NCBI GenBank assembly: GCA_947452455.1
Contig: CANGBX010000010.1
Span: 42,190 to 106,189 of the forward strand
Origin: Beijerinckiaceae bacterium
GTDB taxonomy: Bacteria > Pseudomonadota > Alphaproteobacteria > Rhizobiales > Beijerinckiaceae
DNA: 64,000 nt
Direction of reading: 5' to 3'
A program made the translations under genes and the position numbers. Numbering within the stretch: the first letter of the stretch is position 1; the number at the start of each line of letters is the position of its first letter. Under the pieces are notes generated by a model. It was given only the letters and a program-made list of their open reading frames with translations, searched no databases and had not been told where the DNA came from. Shown here piece after piece: positions 50,485-58,522 of this stretch.

Positions 50485-52491
50485 ATGGCGAAGAAGGACG
50501 AAGAGAAGCGCGAAGGTGAGGCGGCCGCCCCTGAGACGACCGATAGCCCGCTGCTCGACCTTTCGGATGCCGCCGTCAAGCGGATGATCAAGCTCGCCAA
50601 AAAGCGCGGCTATGTCACCCATGATGAATTGAACGCTGTTCTGCCGTCGGAAGAAGTGTCATCCGACCAGATCGAAGATGTCTATGCCATGCTCAATGAA
50701 ATGGGCATCACCGTCTCCGAAGCCGAAGAAGATGGCGACGGTGAAGAGGCAGCCGACGACACGCCGGATGAATCCGATTCCACCGATCTCGTCGATGTTG
50801 CACGCCCCGCACCTGTTGTGGCTGCGCGTGCCGAGCCGACCGATCGCACAGATGATCCTGTGCGCATGTATTTGCGCGAAATGGGTTCGGTCGAGCTGCT
50901 TTCGCGCGAAGGCGAAATCGCCATTGCCAAGCGCATCGAGGCTGGCCGCGAAGCGATGATCGCAGGGCTTTGCGAAAGCCCGCTCACCTTCCAGGCCATT
51001 ATCATTTGGCGCGATGAATTGAACGACGGCAAAGTTTTGCTGCGCGACATCATCGACCTTGAAGCCACTTATGCAGGCCCCGACGGCAAGAACACGCCGA
51101 AGGTGGATATGACCTCGCCAGAAATGATGGGCTCTGTGCAGCGCGGCCCGATGCCCGCACCTCCGCCGGAAGAGCCGCCGAATGGCGAAGAAAATTTCGA
51201 CGACGAAGACGATATGGAAAATTCCGTCTCGCTTTCGGCGATGGAAGCGGAATTGAAGCCAAAAGTTCTCGAAACTTTTGACCGCATCGCGGATGCCTAC
51301 AAAAAGCTGCGCCGCTTGCAGGACCAGAATGTCGAGAACAAGCTCAAGAATGAAACACTGACGCCGGCCCAAGAGCGCAAGTACAAGACGCTGAAGAAAG
51401 AGATCGTCACGGATGTGAAGTCTCTCTCGCTCAATCAGAACCGCATCGATGCGCTGGTCGAACAGCTCTATGACATCAACAAGCGCCTCATCGGCATGGA
51501 AACCCGGCTGATGCGCTTGGGTGAATCGCATGGCGTCGCACGCGAAGACTTCCTGAAGAATTATCAGGGCTCGGAACTCGACCCCAAATGGCTGTTGCGC
51601 GTCGGGAAACTCGGCACGCGCGGCTGGAAAGATTTCATCGCGAAAGAAAAAGATCCGATCAAAGTGTTGCGCGGCGATATTCATTCGCTCGCCACTGAAA
51701 CCGGTCTTGAAATTCAAGAATTCCGCAAGATCGTCCAGATGGTGCAGAAGGGCGAACGCGAAGCCCGTCAGGCCAAGAAGGAAATGGTCGAGGCAAACTT
51801 GCGTCTCGTCATTTCGATTGCGAAAAAATATACCAACCGCGGCCTGCAATTCCTCGATCTCATTCAGGAAGGCAATATCGGCCTGATGAAAGCGGTCGAT
51901 AAGTTCGAATATCGCCGCGGCTACAAATTCTCGACCTATGCCACTTGGTGGATTCGCCAAGCGATCACGCGCTCGATTGCCGATCAGGCGCGCACGATCC
52001 GTATCCCCGTGCATATGATCGAAACGATCAACAAGATCGTGCGCACCTCTCGCCAGATGTTGCATGAGATTGGCCGCGAGCCGACACCGGAAGAATTGGC
52101 CGAAAAGCTCGCCATGCCGCTTGAAAAAGTGCGCAAGGTTTTGAAGATCGCCAAAGAGCCGATTTCGCTTGAAACGCCGATTGGTGATGAAGAAGATTCA
52201 CACCTTGGCGATTTCATCGAAGACAAGAATGCGATCCTGCCGATTGATGCGGCGATCCAGTCGAACCTTCGCGAAACGACAACCCGCGTGCTCGCCTCGC
52301 TCACCCCGCGCGAAGAGCGCGTGTTGCGCATGCGCTTTGGTATCGGCATGAACACCGATCACACGCTGGAAGAAGTCGGTCAGCAATTCTCGGTGACGCG
52401 CGAACGTATTCGCCAGATCGAGGCGAAGGCGCTTCGCAAGCTGAAGCATCCGTCTCGCAGCCGCAAGTTGCGCAGCTTCTTGGATAACTGA
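50485..52491 (+). CDS. rpoD: RNA polymerase sigma factor RpoD (sigma-70)
   Basis: The primary sigma factor, 668 residues. Region 1.1 is at the N-terminus, then region 1.2 ([30 protein letters not shown], read in parts), an acidic non-conserved insert, region 2 ([41 protein letters not shown]), region 3, and region 4.2 ([21 protein letters not shown]). GGAG is 7 nt before the ATG at 50485. A strong terminator follows. Confidence 0.98.
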   Translation: MAKKDEEKREGEAAAPETTDSPLLDLSDAAVKRMIKLAKKRGYVTHDELNAVLPSEEVSSDQIEDVYAMLNEMGITVSEAEEDGDGEEAADDTPDESDSTDLVDVARPAPVVAARAEPTDRTDDPVRMYLREMGSVELLSREGEIAIAKRIEAGREAMIAGLCESPLTFQAIIIWRDELNDGKVLLRDIIDLEATYAGPDGKNTPKVDMTSPEMMGSVQRGPMPAPPPEEPPNGEENFDDEDDMENSVSLSAMEAELKPKVLETFDRIADAYKKLRRLQDQNVENKLKNETLTPAQERKYKTLKKEIVTDVKSLSLNQNRIDALVEQLYDINKRLIGMETRLMRLGESHGVAREDFLKNYQGSELDPKWLLRVGKLGTRGWKDFIAKEKDPIKVLRGDIHSLATETGLEIQEFRKIVQMVQKGEREARQAKKEMVEANLRLVISIAKKYTNRGLQFLDLIQEGNIGLMKAVDKFEYRRGYKFSTYATWWIRQAITRSIADQARTIRIPVHMIETINKIVRTSRQMLHEIGREPTPEELAEKLAMPLEKVRKVLKIAKEPISLETPIGDEEDSHLGDFIEDKNAILPIDAAIQSNLRETTTRVLASLTPREERVLRMRFGIGMNTDHTLEEVGQQFSVTRERIRQIEAKALRKLKHPSRSRKLRSFLDN

Positions 52492-52498
52492 TTTTTTC

Positions 52499-52528
52499 AA
52501 ACCCCAGCAGCGATGCTGGGGTTTTTTA
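52499..52528 (+). terminator. Rho-independent terminator of rpoD
   Basis: ACCCCAGCA (52501-52509) pairs with TGCTGGGGT (52514-52522) around GCGA, followed by six T residues (TTTTTT, ending ~52527). Only ~15 nt separate it from the start of the next gene, so that gene probably relies on read-through or a promoter inside rpoD. Confidence 0.92.
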
Positions 52529-52543
52529 CTTTAGGGGTTTCAA

Positions 52544-52957
52544 ATGCCGAGTGCTTCATACGAGGCCATTTGGGTTGAGTATTTGCATATGGTTCAGTCT
52601 ATTATTTCTCGGCTATCTAACCAATCAGCCGCTTTGAAAAATTTTGCGATTAGTATAACTGCGGCACTTTTTGGTGGTGCTGTTTCCCTCAATAAACCGA
52701 GTGTATTGTTCGTTGGTTTACTGGTGGTGCTTGTTTTCTGGTTTTTGGACACGCAATATCTTCGATCAGAAAGGGCCTATCGCGCCCTGTATGATGAAAT
52801 TCGTAGTCGGAACTGGGCTTCCAAGCCTGACTTTGCTTTGACCTGTACTCGGCCGGCTGAGTTTTGGCCTTTGGCTTTCTCTTGGTCGATTGCGCCATTC
52901 TATCTGTTGCTTGTGTTTTTTCTTTTAAGCGCTTTCTTTGTGATGGGAATGAAATGA
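52544..52957 (+). CDS. Small membrane protein, predicted partner of the TIR protein
   Basis: A 137-residue protein with three predicted helices: ~34-49 (FAISITAALFGGAVSL), ~53-69 (SVLFVGLLVVLVFWFL) and ~112-133 (FSWSIAPFYLLLVFFLL). A short cytosolic loop carries FLDTQYLRSERAYRALYDEIR at ~67-87. The start has AGGGG 6 nt upstream. Its stop overlaps the TIR gene as ATGA. This type of protein, with a WFLDxxYLRxER-like segment, is often found next to TIR-like proteins; it may be the membrane effector of a defence system (inference). The DNA is AT-rich compared with its neighbours. Confidence 0.75.
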   Translation: MPSASYEAIWVEYLHMVQSIISRLSNQSAALKNFAISITAALFGGAVSLNKPSVLFVGLLVVLVFWFLDTQYLRSERAYRALYDEIRSRNWASKPDFALTCTRPAEFWPLAFSWSIAPFYLLLVFFLLSAFFVMGMK

Positions 52958-53613
52958 CGGTTTCTTATGACGGCATGCATCCTGGGCCATTTGGTTTAGG
53001 AACCCGCGGGCTGCTTGGCGACTTTCTTACGCGCCGTGCTTTTTTTTCTTTTCATTATGCAGACATCATGCGGGTCAATAACGTTCGAAACGCTTGGAAG
53101 CTAGACGAGGGTCGTGCAGCTTTGATTGATGCGAGCCTTTGGGAATCCAAAAAAACCGAAAGCTCAGAAAATCTGAAGGCAACCATTAGGAGCGGCATGA
53201 ACGGCACCTCAGTCGTTTGCGTCTTGGTGGGTACCGAAACTTGGGCCCGGCGCTGGGTGCGTTACGAAATTGCGCGTAGCGATGTTGACGAAAAGGGGCT
53301 GCTGGCAGTTCATGTAAACGGAATCAATCATCACCAAAGAAAGCAGCCTGATCCTTTAGGGGCAAATCCGCTAGATCATGTAGGTGTCTTTGATCCCGGT
53401 GATGGCAACGTCTTTCTTATGGAAACCGATGGGGTCGTTTGGAGAAGTTATCTCGACTATGTGCAGCCGGTTAAGTGGCCAAAATACCTCCCAAGGATGC
53501 CTCGAACTTATGTTCCCCTTTCAGCTGGGGCCAGAGAATATGATTGGCGTTCCAATGGTAAAGACTTGATCGGGTCGTGGGTCGATTCTGCCGCAACACA
53601 GGTGGGGCGGTAG
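52954..53613 (+). CDS. TIR-like domain protein, Thoeris ThsB-type (DUF1863/MTH538-like)
   Basis: 219 residues. Residues ~27-120 look like the TIR-like fold of ThsB proteins: RRAFFSFHYADIMRVNNVRNAW (strand 1 and the BB-like loop), then TSVVCVLVGTETWARRWVRYEIARS with Glu105 in the WVRYEI block where the catalytic glutamate is expected, and GLLAVHVNGI. The ~95-residue C-terminal part resembles no family I recognise, with PRTYVPLSAGAREYDW near the end. In Thoeris, TIR proteins make a cyclic-ADP-ribose-like signal on phage infection. It follows the membrane gene by ATGA, so both form one two-gene unit. Confidence 0.75.
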   Translation: MTVSYDGMHPGPFGLGTRGLLGDFLTRRAFFSFHYADIMRVNNVRNAWKLDEGRAALIDASLWESKKTESSENLKATIRSGMNGTSVVCVLVGTETWARRWVRYEIARSDVDEKGLLAVHVNGINHHQRKQPDPLGANPLDHVGVFDPGDGNVFLMETDGVVWRSYLDYVQPVKWPKYLPRMPRTYVPLSAGAREYDWRSNGKDLIGSWVDSAATQVGR

Positions 53614-53632
53614 TAGATACGAGGCGGGAATG

Positions 53633-53670
53633 CTGGATTGCCGCGTCGCCTTCGGCTCCTCGCAATGACG
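53633..53670. repeat. Palindromic intergenic repeat, half copy 8
   Basis: Only the right arm of the repeat is present: TGGATTGCCGCGTCGCC through CCTCGCAATGACG. It lies 20 nt after the TIR gene stop, at the edge between the AT-rich island and the normal chromosome. Confidence 0.8.
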
Positions 53671-53718
53671 AGTGGGGTGGGTTATGCTCTGCTTCTTAGC
53701 AGACTCGGATTTTTGCCC

Positions 53719-54105
53719 ATGACAAACCCATCCCAGCCTCGCGGCCAGCTCACTGTTCGCACCATCGCTATGCCCGCTGACACCAACGCCAATGGCGACA
53801 TTTTTGGTGGCTGGGTCATGTCGCAGATGGACCAGGCGGGTGGCATTGCGGGCGTGGAACGCGCGCAGGGCCGTGTGGTCACGGTCAAAGTCGATTCCAT
53901 GACCTTTATTGCGCCGATGAAAGTCGGTGATGTGCTGGAAGTCTATACCGAGGTCGAGCGGATCGGGCGCACGTCGATGCAGATCCATATCGAGGCCTTT
54001 GCCCAGCGGTTTCAGACGACGCTGCGGGAGAAGGTGACGGACGCAACCTTCACTTTCGTGGCCGTGGACGATCATGGGCGCCCGCGACCCATTCCGGCTG
54101 GTTGA
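53719..54105 (+). CDS. yciA: Acyl-CoA thioesterase, YciA family
   Basis: 128 residues with a single hot-dog domain. YciA hydrolyses a range of acyl-CoAs. The family block DTNANGDIFGGWVMSQMDQAGGIAG carries the active-site Asp, and TVKVDSMTFIAPMKVGDVLEVY follows. It resumes the GC-rich composition after the island. Confidence 0.92.
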   Translation: MTNPSQPRGQLTVRTIAMPADTNANGDIFGGWVMSQMDQAGGIAGVERAQGRVVTVKVDSMTFIAPMKVGDVLEVYTEVERIGRTSMQIHIEAFAQRFQTTLREKVTDATFTFVAVDDHGRPRPIPAG

Positions 54106-54153
54106 ACGCGGGCGCGCGACCCGTTATCACCGTGACACCCGAATTGGATTTTC

Positions 54154-54229
54154 GGGCCTGTAGCTCAATGGTTAGAGCCGGCCGCTCATAACGGTCTGGT
54201 TGCAGGTTCGAGTCCTGCCGGGCCCACCA
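54154..54229 (+). tRNA. tRNA with CAU anticodon, best read as tRNA-Ile2 (lysidine type)
   Basis: A 76-nt cloverleaf with encoded CCA. Acceptor GGGCCTG pairs with CGGGCCC, the D arm is GCTC/GAGC, the anticodon loop is CTCATAA and the T arm contains GGTTCGAGTCC. CAU could mean methionine or, after lysidine modification by TilS, isoleucine. The body resembles known tRNA-Ile2 (CAU) rather than elongator tRNA-Met, so Ile2 is preferred. Confidence 0.85.
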
Positions 54230-54331
54230 TTCCACAGCCATAAATTATGATCTGTCCGTCCGTGCGGATAGTATGCCCCACAAGGCTGCGCTGAGAATCG
54301 GCGGCCCTCGCCAATCCATCGGGAGGAACCT

Positions 54332-55345
54332 ATGACGGAAACCACCAAAAATCCTGCGCGTCGTGCGCTGTTAAAAGGTGCGGCTCTTGCTGCCGCTGCC
54401 GCGCCGCTTGCCATGGCAACGTCGCAAGAGGCGGAAGCCGCTGGCGGTAAAATTATTGGCGAAGAGCATTGGGCGCAGAAGGGCAATGTGAAGCTCTATC
54501 TCTGGCGCAAGCGTTTGGCTGACGGCAAGAAGAACAAGCCGGTTTTCTTCATTGTGCATGGCTCGTCTTTCTCGGGCCGCGGTGGTTATGATCTGCAAGT
54601 GCCGGGCAAGCCGAATTATTCCTTCATGGATGAATTTGCGCGCGCTGGTTACGATGTCTGGGCGCTGGACCATGAAAATTATGGTCGCTCGACGCGCGGC
54701 ACGGGTGTGAATTCCAACATTGAGACAGGCGTTGCCGATATTGAAGCCGCCATGCCAATCGTTGAAAAGGTAACGGGCCAGAAGAGCTTTTTGTTCATGG
54801 GCCAATCGTCGGGCGCGATCCGCGCGGGCGTTTTCACCATGCGCCACCCCGAGCGCGTGCAGCGCCTCATCCTCGATGCTTTCACCTGGACAGGTGAAAA
54901 GGCGCCGGAAATCATGCGCCGTCGTGAGCAGGTGGAAAGCTACAAGAAGAACACCAATCGCAAGATGGATCTCGACACATTCATGGGCATTTTCAGCCGC
55001 GACGATCCGTCAACATTCGAGAAGGAAGTGCCGAAGGCGCTGGCTGCCTATGAATTGAAATATGGTGATACGGCGCCGTCTGGCTCCTATATCGACATGG
55101 CGATCAACATGCCGATGGTGGATCCCACCAAGATCAAATGCCCCGTGCTGCTCACCCGCGCCGAGACGGACGGCAATGCGACCGATGAAGAGCTGATCGA
55201 ATTTTATGGCAAGCTCAACACCAAGGATAAGCAATTCGTCATGATGCGCGGCATCGCCCATGTGGCTGTGCTTGGCATTAACCGCCACCGCGTCTGGCAT
55301 GCCATGCGCGAATTTCTGACTATGCCCGATACGCGCAAGGTCTGA
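54332..55345 (+). CDS. Exported alpha/beta hydrolase
   Basis: 337 residues. A Tat-like signal (NPARRALLKGAALAAAAAPLA) covers residues ~7-35, so the enzyme is probably periplasmic. The nucleophile elbow GQSSG is in FLFMGQSSGAIRAG, an early HGSSFSGRGGY likely forms the oxyanion loop, and the C-terminal HVAVLG has the catalytic His. Substrate unknown. It stands alone between the tRNA and a repeat. Confidence 0.82.
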   Translation: MTETTKNPARRALLKGAALAAAAAPLAMATSQEAEAAGGKIIGEEHWAQKGNVKLYLWRKRLADGKKNKPVFFIVHGSSFSGRGGYDLQVPGKPNYSFMDEFARAGYDVWALDHENYGRSTRGTGVNSNIETGVADIEAAMPIVEKVTGQKSFLFMGQSSGAIRAGVFTMRHPERVQRLILDAFTWTGEKAPEIMRRREQVESYKKNTNRKMDLDTFMGIFSRDDPSTFEKEVPKALAAYELKYGDTAPSGSYIDMAINMPMVDPTKIKCPVLLTRAETDGNATDEELIEFYGKLNTKDKQFVMMRGIAHVAVLGINRHRVWHAMREFLTMPDTRKV

Positions 55346-55354
55346 GGCGCTTTC

Positions 55355-55463
55355 ATCCAGAGGCGGCGTTTGTTGCCTCTGGATTGCTTCGCTTTGCTCG
55401 CAATGACAGCGCTCTCACGCCGTCATTGCGAGGAGCCGAAGGCGACGTGGTAATCCAGTAGGC
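55355..55463. repeat. Palindromic intergenic repeat, rearranged copy 9
   Basis: Contains ATCCAGAGGC / GCCTCTGGATTGCTTCG, the arm GCTCGCAATGACA (to ~55408) and then a left arm CCGTCATTGCGAGGAGCC (from ~55430). The order of arms is partly reversed, so this looks like two fused or partly deleted copies. Confidence 0.75.
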
Positions 55464-55519
55464 CGCCAGCGCCCCTTTTGTTTCATCTTCTGCAAGCTTC
55501 GCGGCGCTAGACTTTGTGC

Positions 55520-56518
55520 ATGAAGCTGAAACTCGTCTCCCTCGTGACACTTGGTCTGATCGGCCTGTCCTCGCCCGCTTTTGCGCAAGGTGCGTGCGGG
55601 CGCGCCTTGATGATGGCGGGGCCTGATATCAACGGGCCGGCTGAAGTCGTGCAGAAGCGCATGCTCGAGCGTGAATGCGAGATGGAGCGCGCCGATGATC
55701 GCGCGCGTCAACAGCTCGCGCAAAAGCGCATTGAAGCGCGCAGCTCCTGGAATGCAGTGCGGCCGGAAATCAAAGCTTGCATCAATGCCAAGCTGGAATT
55801 GGATGGGCGCACGATTGATCAGCTCATCAATCTCGGTGTGTCGGCTTCTGATGATGCGATTTCGCCTTACCGCCGCGAATGTTTCGGTTTGCCCGCGCAA
55901 CGCGACGGGGCCAATGCGGGCGCACCAACATTCACGCCGCCGCCTGCTGCCCCCGCCAACTCCGCGAGTGCAGCGAATGCGGATAGAAATTCGCCTAGCC
56001 AGTCTGGATCAACACTCCTGTCACCGACCGGGCGTGATAGCGGGCTTGCCGATATGCCGGTGCAGGCTGAAGGCGGTCGGGTGGTGATTGCGCCGGGAAG
56101 CAGCGACATTGTGGTTGTGCCTGCGGGACGCGGTGGTGTGCAAGGCACGCGCAACCTCAGCCTGCTTGAAGCCGCAGTCAATCCGCTGACCGGATCGCGC
56201 AGATTGTGGGAGGCCTTCAAAGATGAAGGCGGGCTTGCGTCTTTCTCTGATTTTCATGGCGTGAAAATCAACAAGGCTTCTGTCAATGTCGAGCAGGATC
56301 ATGTTGCCTCGAGCCGCCTGCAAGTGCCTGCTGCAACGCCCCCACGTAGAGTGCGAGAGGCTTTGAATGATGCTTGCCGCGGACGCGAACAGGATTGGAA
56401 AGCCACAACAGATTCACGCGGCACGCGCGGAGAGTTGATCACGCCACAGCTCATATGTCGTTATGAGACAGATGATGGTGCATCGGACTATGAAATCGTG
56501 ATGCAAAAGCGCAAATAA
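55520..56518 (+). CDS. Secreted protein of unknown function
   Basis: 332 residues. Residues 1-23 (MKLKLVSLVTLGLIGLSSPAFA) form a Sec signal ending AFAQ, so it is exported. The region ~25-120 is helical and basic-acidic (RMLERECEMERADDRARQQ) with conserved-looking Cys; a Pro/Ala/Ser-rich linker spans ~125-165; the C-terminal half has two or three Cys (NDACRGREQDW, LICRYE). No family recognised. The terminator just after it is shared with the convergent hydrolase gene. Confidence 0.75.
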   Translation: MKLKLVSLVTLGLIGLSSPAFAQGACGRALMMAGPDINGPAEVVQKRMLERECEMERADDRARQQLAQKRIEARSSWNAVRPEIKACINAKLELDGRTIDQLINLGVSASDDAISPYRRECFGLPAQRDGANAGAPTFTPPPAAPANSASAANADRNSPSQSGSTLLSPTGRDSGLADMPVQAEGGRVVIAPGSSDIVVVPAGRGGVQGTRNLSLLEAAVNPLTGSRRLWEAFKDEGGLASFSDFHGVKINKASVNVEQDHVASSRLQVPAATPPRRVREALNDACRGREQDWKATTDSRGTRGELITPQLICRYETDDGASDYEIVMQKRK

Positions 56519-56546
56519 AAAGGCCCGCTTGAAGCGGGCCTTTTCT
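56517..56546. terminator. Bidirectional terminator
   Basis: AAAAGGCCCGC pairs with GCGGGCCTTTT around TTGAA, with A- and T-runs on both sides. It separates the convergent secreted-protein and hydrolase genes. Confidence 0.88.
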
Positions 56547-57452
56547 TTAGTGATGCTCGGCCATGGCCTTGATGCCGGCGGCCTCGCCGCTGACGGGGAA
56601 GAAATCCCTCAGCCATGCGGTGACGACCTCATGCACGCGCTGGTTCTTTTCAGCAAACATGAAGTGATCTGTGCCCGAGAAGAGATGCATTTCAGTTGGT
56701 GCCTGCGAGCGCTCATACATGCGGACCGTCTGGCCGGGCGGTGTCACGCTATCGACCGCGCTGTGCAGCAGCAGAGTGGGCCGTGGCGCAATGTCAGCGA
56801 TGACATTTTCAGCTGTGAAGTCGAACATGCTTTGGGCCGTATCAACCGGCATATCCATGATCGAGCCTTTGAGCACATGGCCGCGCAGTTTTTCGGGGAT
56901 CGGCACAATGTCATAGCGTGAGACGATCATCGATGTGCCGTGCTTGGCTTTGTAAGCGCGACCTTCTTCCAGCATCTTCAGGAAATTCGGATAATTGTCG
57001 CCATGCTGGCCTTCGAACTTCAGCGCGCCATTGCCCCAGCCGGAGGCCGAGATGCAAGCCGCCACGCGCTTGTCGGTGCCGGCTGTATAAACAGCCACAG
57101 CCGCGCCGAAAGACGAGCCCGCCACAGCAATGCGTGCGGGGTCAACATTGGGATGGTTCTGCAAGAAGGAGAGGCCGTTCTTTGTGTCTTCCACCTGCTC
57201 CATGCAGATGAGGCGACCTTTCGGGCCCTCGCTCGTGCCGCAACCGCGGAAATCGAAACGCAGCGTCACATAGCCGAGCTTGTTGAGCATGTTGCAGGGC
57301 GTGATGACATTGCCCGCGTGACGCGTGGAACCAAAGCCATGCAGAACGATGAAGGCGGGGCGCTTTTCATGCGCGCCAATGCCATCTGGCACAGAGACTG
57401 TGCCTGTCAGCGTCAGCCCTTCGGATGTGAATGTAATGTCCTGTTCGGCCAT
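56547..57452 (-). CDS. Cytoplasmic alpha/beta hydrolase
   Basis: 301 residues. HGFGSTRHAGN is the oxyanion region, the nucleophile is in GSSFGAAVAVY, an Asp and a His (GTDHFMF) complete the triad. It resembles the S9/dienelactone-type or OsmC-associated hydrolases. The ATG at 57452 is preferred; a TTG at 57470 gives six more residues. Last gene of the minus-strand block 56547-61743, next to the aldo/keto reductase. Confidence 0.85.
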   Translation of the reverse strand: MAEQDITFTSEGLTLTGTVSVPDGIGAHEKRPAFIVLHGFGSTRHAGNVITPCNMLNKLGYVTLRFDFRGCGTSEGPKGRLICMEQVEDTKNGLSFLQNHPNVDPARIAVAGSSFGAAVAVYTAGTDKRVAACISASGWGNGALKFEGQHGDNYPNFLKMLEEGRAYKAKHGTSMIVSRYDIVPIPEKLRGHVLKGSIMDMPVDTAQSMFDFTAENVIADIAPRPTLLLHSAVDSVTPPGQTVRMYERSQAPTEMHLFSGTDHFMFAEKNQRVHEVVTAWLRDFFPVSGEAAGIKAMAEHH

Positions 57453-57466
57453 AAATATTTCGCCCT

Positions 57467-58459
57467 TCAAAGATACATGTTTTTCATATGCTCAGCCCGA
57501 TAGCGCAGGCCGGCCGCCGCATCTGGCGGGATGGACTTGGCAATAAAGCCAATCTCGTCATCCGACAATAAGATCGACGCCGCATCGATATTTTCAATCA
57601 GGCGGCTCATCGTCTTTGTGCCGGGAATGGGGATGATGTCTTCGCCTTGTTCGAGCAGCCAGGCGAGTGAGACTTGCCCCGGTGCGCAGCCGCGCTTGTC
57701 GGCAACGGCGCGAATGGCTTCCACCAATTCCAGATTTTTAGGCAGGTTTTCTGCCGAGAAACGCGGATGGCGCAGGCGCTCATCCTTCTCGCCAAGCGAG
57801 TTTGCCTGCACAGCGCCCGTCAACAGCCCGCGCCCGAGCGGTGCATACGCAACAAAAGCAATGCCCAGTTCCCGTGTCGTTTGCAAAACCTCTTCCGCCT
57901 CCTGGCGATAGAGAACGGAATATTCGCTCTGGATCGCTGCAATCGGATACACCGCGTGTGCGCGGCGCAGAGTTGTCGGGTTCACTTCGCAAATGCCGAG
58001 CGCACGCACTTTTCCCTGTTCGATAAGCCGCGACATGGTGCCAATCGTGTCTTCAATCGGCACGGTGGGATCAATGCGGTGAACATAATAAAGGTCGATG
58101 ACATCCGACTTGAGCCGTTGCAGCGACGCCTCGCAAGACGCGATAATGGTTTTGGGGTGGTTGTCGGCAACCTTGCCATCCTTGCCCGCCACATTGCCGA
58201 ACTTGGAGGCGATGACGATTTGCTGGCGCGTTTTCCGAAAGGCTTTCGCGAGCAATTCTTCATTATGCCCGTTGCCATATTTGTCCGATGTATCGAACAT
58301 GGTCACGCCGCGTGCATATGCTTCCTGCAAAACGGCGAGTGCATTGGTCTCATCAGAAGGGCCATAGCTTCCTGACAGAGAGGCGCAACCCAGTGCAATT
58401 GGGGATGAGTTCAATCCGCTGTCACCAAGGGGGCGCGGCGGGCGTGGTGCTTGTGTCAT
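57467..58459 (-). CDS. Aldo/keto reductase
   Basis: A 330-residue NADPH-dependent aldo/keto reductase. GVTMFDTSDKYGNGHNEELL carries the catalytic Asp and Tyr; VIASKFG has the catalytic Lys; DLYYVHRIDP the His. IPIPGTKTMSRLIEN binds the cofactor phosphate. The ATG at 58459 is preferred over 58474, which overlaps the terminator hairpin upstream. Substrate unknown; the neighbours suggest a catabolic role. Confidence 0.92.
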   Translation of the reverse strand: MTQAPRPPRPLGDSGLNSSPIALGCASLSGSYGPSDETNALAVLQEAYARGVTMFDTSDKYGNGHNEELLAKAFRKTRQQIVIASKFGNVAGKDGKVADNHPKTIIASCEASLQRLKSDVIDLYYVHRIDPTVPIEDTIGTMSRLIEQGKVRALGICEVNPTTLRRAHAVYPIAAIQSEYSVLYRQEAEEVLQTTRELGIAFVAYAPLGRGLLTGAVQANSLGEKDERLRHPRFSAENLPKNLELVEAIRAVADKRGCAPGQVSLAWLLEQGEDIIPIPGTKTMSRLIENIDAASILLSDDEIGFIAKSIPPDAAAGLRYRAEHMKNMYL

Positions 58460-58474
58460 TCTTGTTTCCACCAT

Positions 58475-58509
58475 GAAAAAAGGGCGCGCTGGTTTTTGGC
58501 GCGCCCTTC
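58475..58509 (-). terminator. Terminator after the bicupin gene
   Basis: On the minus strand GGGCGCGC pairs with GCGCGCCC around a CAAAAACCA-type loop and is followed by TTTTTT. It separates the bicupin gene from the downstream reductase gene. Confidence 0.85.
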
Positions 58510-58522
58510 CAAATTCAAGAGA

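Noticed and set aside
54154..54229. tRNA as attachment site for the TIR island
   Set aside because: The island is ~540 bp away with yciA between, there is no integrase gene and no repeated tRNA 3' end was seen on the other side.
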